From Cryptomeria japonica (Eukaryota > Streptophyta > Pinopsida > Cupressales > Cupressaceae), in assembly GCF_030272615.1 (NCBI RefSeq), contig NC_081410.1:257035533-257099532 (forward strand): 64,000 bases of DNA, written 5' to 3'. Both the position numbers and the translations under genes were made by a program. The number at the start of each line of letters is the position of its first letter. Position 1 is the first letter of the stretch. The notes beneath the pieces are model-generated. The model was not told the DNA's origin. It worked only from the letters and a program-made list of their open reading frames with translations, and did no database searches. Shown here piece after piece: positions 59,828 to 64,000 of the stretch.

Positions 59828-60020
59828 TTGGTTTCAGGAAGGATTCATCCTATATAAGACAACGATGATCAAAGCATCTGGTTTCAAGAAGGATTCATCC
59901 TATATAAGACATGATCAGAACATCTGGTTTTAGAAAGGATACATCCTGTATAAGACATGAATCAGAATCAAATTGTCTGGTTTTAGGAAGGATACATCAT
60001 GTATAAGATGTGATAGAATC
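59828..60020 (-). repeat. Four-copy tandem repeat between pol and LTR
   Basis: Four units of about 46-53 bases share CTGGTTTCAGGAAGGATTCA followed by TCCTATATAAGAC, starting near 59828, 59878, 59924 and 59976. AGGATTCATCCT in each unit is an interrupted palindrome. Tandem repeats in this place are known for Tat-lineage gypsy elements. Confidence 0.8.
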
Positions 60021-60410
60021 GATTAGGTTTGATTGATTGATTTGATTTGATAAGGTTGATTAGATAAAGAACTAACAGTTTGTTGATATCAAGTTGCAAA
60101 AATATTTGGATATGTTGGTTGTTGATTCTGTTGAGGGAGATAGCATAAGATTTTCATTGGGTCGATAATATCATGAGAGAGATGAGTCATTAGTCTGGTT
60201 GTGTATACACTTGTGATGATACTTTGATGATTCTCATGTGATAGATTTAACCTTAGATAAAAGGATCTTTTATGATCCCATGCAAGAATGAAATGCAAGC
60301 TAAAATGCAAATGAAAATGCAATGGAATACAAACTATGACCGGACTAGTCACTAAATTATTTTGCATTTTTGTCATCATTGAGCTTTTGAATGTGGGAAG
60401 TGAGTGCAAA

Positions 60411-60530
60411 CATTGATGGTATAATTAAACCATAATGACCTGAGCACTTCTTTCCTGGATTTTGATATAGCAAGTTAGCACAAGCATCGAGGTATAATTG
60501 AACTGAGATGACCTGAGTGTTGCTTGCATC
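60411..60530 (-). repeat. Two-copy duplication of about 77 bases
   Basis: GGTATAATTAAACCATAATG plus ACCTGAGCAC (from about 60417) recurs as GGTATAATTGAACTGAGATG plus ACCTGAGTGT (from about 60491). No coding sense seen. The rest of 59546-61280 shows no gene beyond A-rich runs on the minus strand (61180-61285). Confidence 0.6.
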
Positions 60531-61289
60531 AAATAGGCAATATTAATCATTTCAATATGCAAATCGGAAATGTCTTCAATGATATTCTAATGATCATGTC
60601 CCAAGACAAATTTGCACATATTAATGATTAATTTTTTCAGACAGTAGACAAGAAAAATATCATGTTTCTTCCTTGTTCATCTAGTCAAAGATATCCTGGA
60701 GTCACTCAGAAATCATGATAGCGAAAAGCAATATAGAAGAGTTGAACAATCATGTTAAAATCATTATCCAAAAGATATATCTTTCATTGTAAAGTGTGTG
60801 ATGTGCTTAGATTGATTTTGTGATAGCTTGATAATTGATAGTTTGATCTCGTTTTCAACGTTGGATATGTCTCAGTTTTCGCTTGATAAGAGTTGTCTAA
60901 CTGTTTGTTCTACTTGTTTGATTTAGCTCAAAATGATCAAGAATTTTGCCCCCGGCTAAGTCTAGGATTTTGTCCCAAGCCTAGAAACAAAGTTGTTATG
61001 ATATATCCAATGATCCAAACCATGGTGAGAGAGCAACTATGATGCCTGAGTATGTACAAAGGCTTTATGATGCATATGAACAACACTGATGGAAAATGAA
61101 TGCAAGCGGAAAGATACATGAACTAATAGATGGAAGAGCTCGCAAAAGATAGCGCCTGTTTGCTAGGTTTTCACCATCTGTTTTTATTGAACTTTTTTTT
61201 ATATTTGATTTTTTTTTGGAGTTTCTGCTTTTTCACTCTTTTTTTTTTCAGATTTTTCACTCTTTTTTTTTTTTTTTTTTTTTTCAGAC

Positions 61290-62340
61290 ATAGAATTTCT
61301 TCAGGTTCATGCTATTGATGGGTTCTTCAAGTTTATCTTCATTCGGTGTTGATAGCTGATATGCTCTCGACCCAAATACTGTTGTGACCACAAATGGACC
61401 TAACCAGTTTGGTTCAAATTTTCCTTTCTTTTCTCGATCTGCCTAGTTGCGTGGATTTTCTTTTAGCACTAGTTCTCCCACTTGAAAGACTCGTGGTTTG
61501 ACCCTGTGATTATAGCTCTGGCACATTCTTTGTTGATATACCTTTAGATGATCAAAGTCATTTTGTCTTCATTCATGGATTAGTTCTAACTCTTGTAGTC
61601 TAGGTACTCATTGTTCTTCATCTGGGATGAGACCTTTTAGTGATACACATAGAGAGGGTATCTCTACTTCGATTGGCAATATGGCTTCTGATCCATATAC
61701 AAGAGAGAAAGGTGTGGCACTTGTTGGTGTGCGGATACTGGTGCGATAGGCCCAAAGAGTAGGGTTCAGTTGAATATGCCAATATTTCCCAACATCATTC
61801 ACTGTCTTTTTAAGAATTTTTAGAATAGTTTTGTTAGACGCTTCTACCTACCCATTTCCCTGTGGATAGTATGGTGTGGAGAATCTGTGCTGGATTTTGA
61901 ACTTCTCACATAGATCTTGTACATCTTGATTCTTGAATGGTTGCCCATTATCAGTGATAATGGTCATTGGTATTCCATAGCCATAGATGATATAATTCAA
62001 GATAAATGAGCAATTTGTTTTCCTGTGATATTTATGAGAGGTACAACCTCAATCCATTTTGTGAAATATTTTGTAGCTACAAGGATGAATTTGTGACCAT
62101 TAGATGAAGAAGGACTTATCTTTCCTACCAGATCAAGACCCTATTGGAAAAAAGGCCAAGATGTTGCTAAAGCATGAAGTTCTTGTGTTGGTGCATGAAT
62201 TAGATTCCCATGGATTTGACATTATTTGCATGATCTAGCTATCTGAAAAGAATCTCATTCCATGGTTGTCCAATAATAGCCCAAGCGTATGAGTTTTTTT
62301 GAAAGGGTAAGACCACTTGAATGAGTGCCACAAATGTCAT
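61290..62340 (-). pseudogene. pol: Integrase of the minus-strand gypsy element
   Basis: Read downward from 62340: HHCC finger (HEVHNDICGTHSSGLTL, then C-x2-C near 62225), core from FILVATKYFTKWIEVVP (about 62080), a decayed late core, SIRTPTSATPFSLVYGSEAILP (61680-61740) and a C-terminal NWLGPFVV motif near 61395. The protein ends NLKKFYV near 61295, followed by a run of AAA codons from the A-tract. Several stops and shifts. Confidence 0.85.
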
Positions 62341-63010
62341 TATGGACTTCATGTAAGGCCTTCTTAGATTCTTCTTGTTCAAGACATCTTAAAAGAGTAC
62401 CATCTAGACCTTGTTTAAATAGGGTATCCGCGACGAGAGTAAAATGGGAGGATTGGCGAATAAAGTTTCTCTTTTGGTTTTTTGATAAGTCGGGAGGTAA
62501 GGTGCTATCTTTCAGGTATGTGTAAGTTTGGCCATAGTAGGAGGAATCATGTCCAATAAGTTGACAGATGGTTTGGAAATTAGGACAATTAAAGGCAGGA
62601 TGAAACAACTCTTCTACCAGGAATTGATAGCGTTGTTGATTTTCTTGTGTCTTCAATAGAGCAACAAGTGTAGCCATGGCGTTTGCTGCTTTGTTGTCAT
62701 TTCTTGGGATCTGTTCAAAAGTTATTTCTACAAAGTACTTCTTGATATCATCCACCATCTTTTTATAAGGCATGAGTTTTTCATCTTTTGTTTGATAGTC
62801 ATCATTGATTTGATTAATGATGAGCTAAGAGTCTCCAAAGACTTGAAGTTGTGTTATATTCCATTCTACAACCATTTTGATACCTGTAACCAAAGCTTCA
62901 TACTCTACGGTATTATTGGTGCACAAAAAGCTTAATTTGTATGCTTTTGTGATTGTATGACCTTGTGGTGTGATGAGTAGAATTCTTGCTCCTTATCCGT
63001 ATTACATTCT
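62255..63010 (-). pseudogene. pol: RNase H region of the minus-strand gypsy element
   Basis: GARILLITPQGHTITKAYKL, then NNTVEYEALVTGIKMVV, LQVFGDS and IPRNDNKAANAMATL. The NN-x-x-EYEAL box and the late N-K-A-A-N helix are those of the additional, archaeal-type RNase H that marks the Tat lineage of plant gypsy elements (family knowledge). The stretch 62255-62773 is one open frame that leads into the integrase finger. Confidence 0.8.
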
Positions 63011-64000
63011 ATTATTGATGCTTGTTCGTGGACTGATATTCGGGTGATATATTGTAAGATATGGATCGAACCCTGGAATGTCTATATATGAACAGGTAAA
63101 ATTTACTTGCCATATTTTGAATGGTTTCAAGTATTTTTGTCTTGCTAGTTCTCATAGAGAAGTTGTTGGATGTAGATCAGTTGTGCCAATGATAACTGCA
63201 TTTGTTGGTTCTATTAGGATAGATGACTTTTCTTGATAAAATTTAGGTAAAGTGTCAAATCTCCCATCTTCCAGTGCCTCGAGGAGGTTTTCACCATTAG
63301 ATGTGTCCTTTGTTTCTACTTTTTTCTGATCTAATGTTGCCAATAAATGGTTTTCAGCATTAGACCTGATATTGTTTTCTTGATTTTCACTTTTGCAACT
63401 AGGAGATTTAACACCCACTTGACTCAAAGATATGTTAGTGGAACCCCTGGTGAAAGTTGTTGTGGATTTGATTTCATTAAGATATAAAGATATGGCATGG
63501 TCATTAGGAAAGGTATCAATGGCAGTATGTTCTTCATTTTCCTAGTCCATAGGTTCAGGATAGCTTAAGGATAAAGGATCTTCAGGTTGAATAGTTTCAA
63601 AGATATTAGGTGTCATGATAGAGGTGTCAGAGCTTTCAGTATGTATTTACATGCCTAGAACGATACTCTCATCAGAATGACCTCGTATAAGAAAATCCTG
63701 ATCATCCTTAGTTAAGTCCATGTCAGTCGAATGTGATTGTGATTCAAGTGGACTAGTTCCTAACGTTTGTCCTTCATACATGTGAACTATATCGACTTCT
63801 ACATCTTCTTCTTCCCTTTCAATTTCAAGTTGCTCTAGTTTGTTTTTCCATGATATCAAATATTCTCCAGTCCCTTGATCTCTTAGCTATATTTGTTTTT
63901 ACATGTTTGACAAAGTTGATGCAAATGATTGTTCCTTGGATTGTGTGCTTAAAGCTGCTACCTCCCTATTATGTGAAACAATGACCTCTTGAGCTGATTT
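63011..64000 (-). pseudogene. Acidic linker region of the gypsy polyprotein
   Basis: Broken frames rich in D, E, S and T, such as LEIEREEEDVEVDIVHMYEG (about 63760-63830) and LLEALEDGRFDTLPKFYQEK (about 63235-63295). No reverse transcriptase signature is seen up to the window edge. It precedes the second RNase H, so it probably is a linker in pol; it runs off the window. Confidence 0.5.

Noticed and set aside
61180-61290. T-rich run as a LINE poly(A) tail on the minus strand
   Set aside because: It follows the gypsy pol end directly and no LINE coding sequence lies upstream of it; a slippage-expanded A-tract is simpler.

Overview
The window looks like nuclear intergenic DNA from a plant with a large, repeat-packed genome, and I saw no host gene, tRNA, rRNA or CRISPR array. 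It is AT-rich. It holds Ty1/copia and Ty3/gypsy elements with plant-type Met-tRNA primer sites (TGGTATCAGAG), a LINE-type RNase H end, and insertions nested up to three deep. Old, unpurged retroelements of this kind suggest a gymnosperm or conifer, but that is inference; nothing here proves the species. Every coding region belongs to a transposable element and nearly all carry stops or frameshifts.

Layout. 1-2337: remnant of a gypsy-type element with a polypurine tract and LTR start. 2338-8010: element A, an LTR element with gag plus an unknown ORF and no pol. 8016-10338: gypsy pol (H). Directly behind H lies a ~5.9 kb unit E (about 10480 to ~53 kb), blown apart by five insertions. These are copia G (10955-27001, minus, TSD TATCT), solo LTR L (27577-28922, TSD AAATG), copia D (30753-37686, TSD CTCCT), unit F (38746-44613, minus, TSD AATGG) and gag-only element C (45902-52918, minus, TSD YTTAT-like). 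The right LTR of G is itself split by a LINE-like unit M (16162-26247), and M is split by gag-only element B (16906-24486, TSD GTGCY). From about 53.6 kb to the end, minus-strand gypsy sequence runs pol (61.3-64 kb), tail repeats, LTR, leader, gag (53.6-55.1 kb). Its leader carries a solo LTR (K) with a second solo LTR (J) inside it.

The most interesting content is a protein family of unknown function carried by several of these elements. F carries it as one reading frame of about 1000 codons broken only by four TAA codons. E carries a diverged, interrupted homologue. A, B and C each carry a related long ORF2 downstream of a gag that has four zinc knuckles in a row, and none of the three has protease, integrase or reverse transcriptase. 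M carries another possible relative behind a LINE RNase H. E directly follows a gypsy pol. E (after removing its insertions) and F are both about 5.9 kb, and both have upstream repeats and a TATA box. I therefore infer that E and F may be giant LTRs that contain an ORF, F being a solo copy.

Smaller structural signals recur too. The polypurine tract and 3' LTR start of A, B and C lie between inverted-repeat arms (CATCAATGACAA / TTGTCATTGATG type). An identical 11-mer CTTAGGGGGAG follows gag in all three. A degenerate ATCGG/CCGAT tandem array lies upstream of the F ORF. All homology statements come from reading translations by eye and need profile searches.
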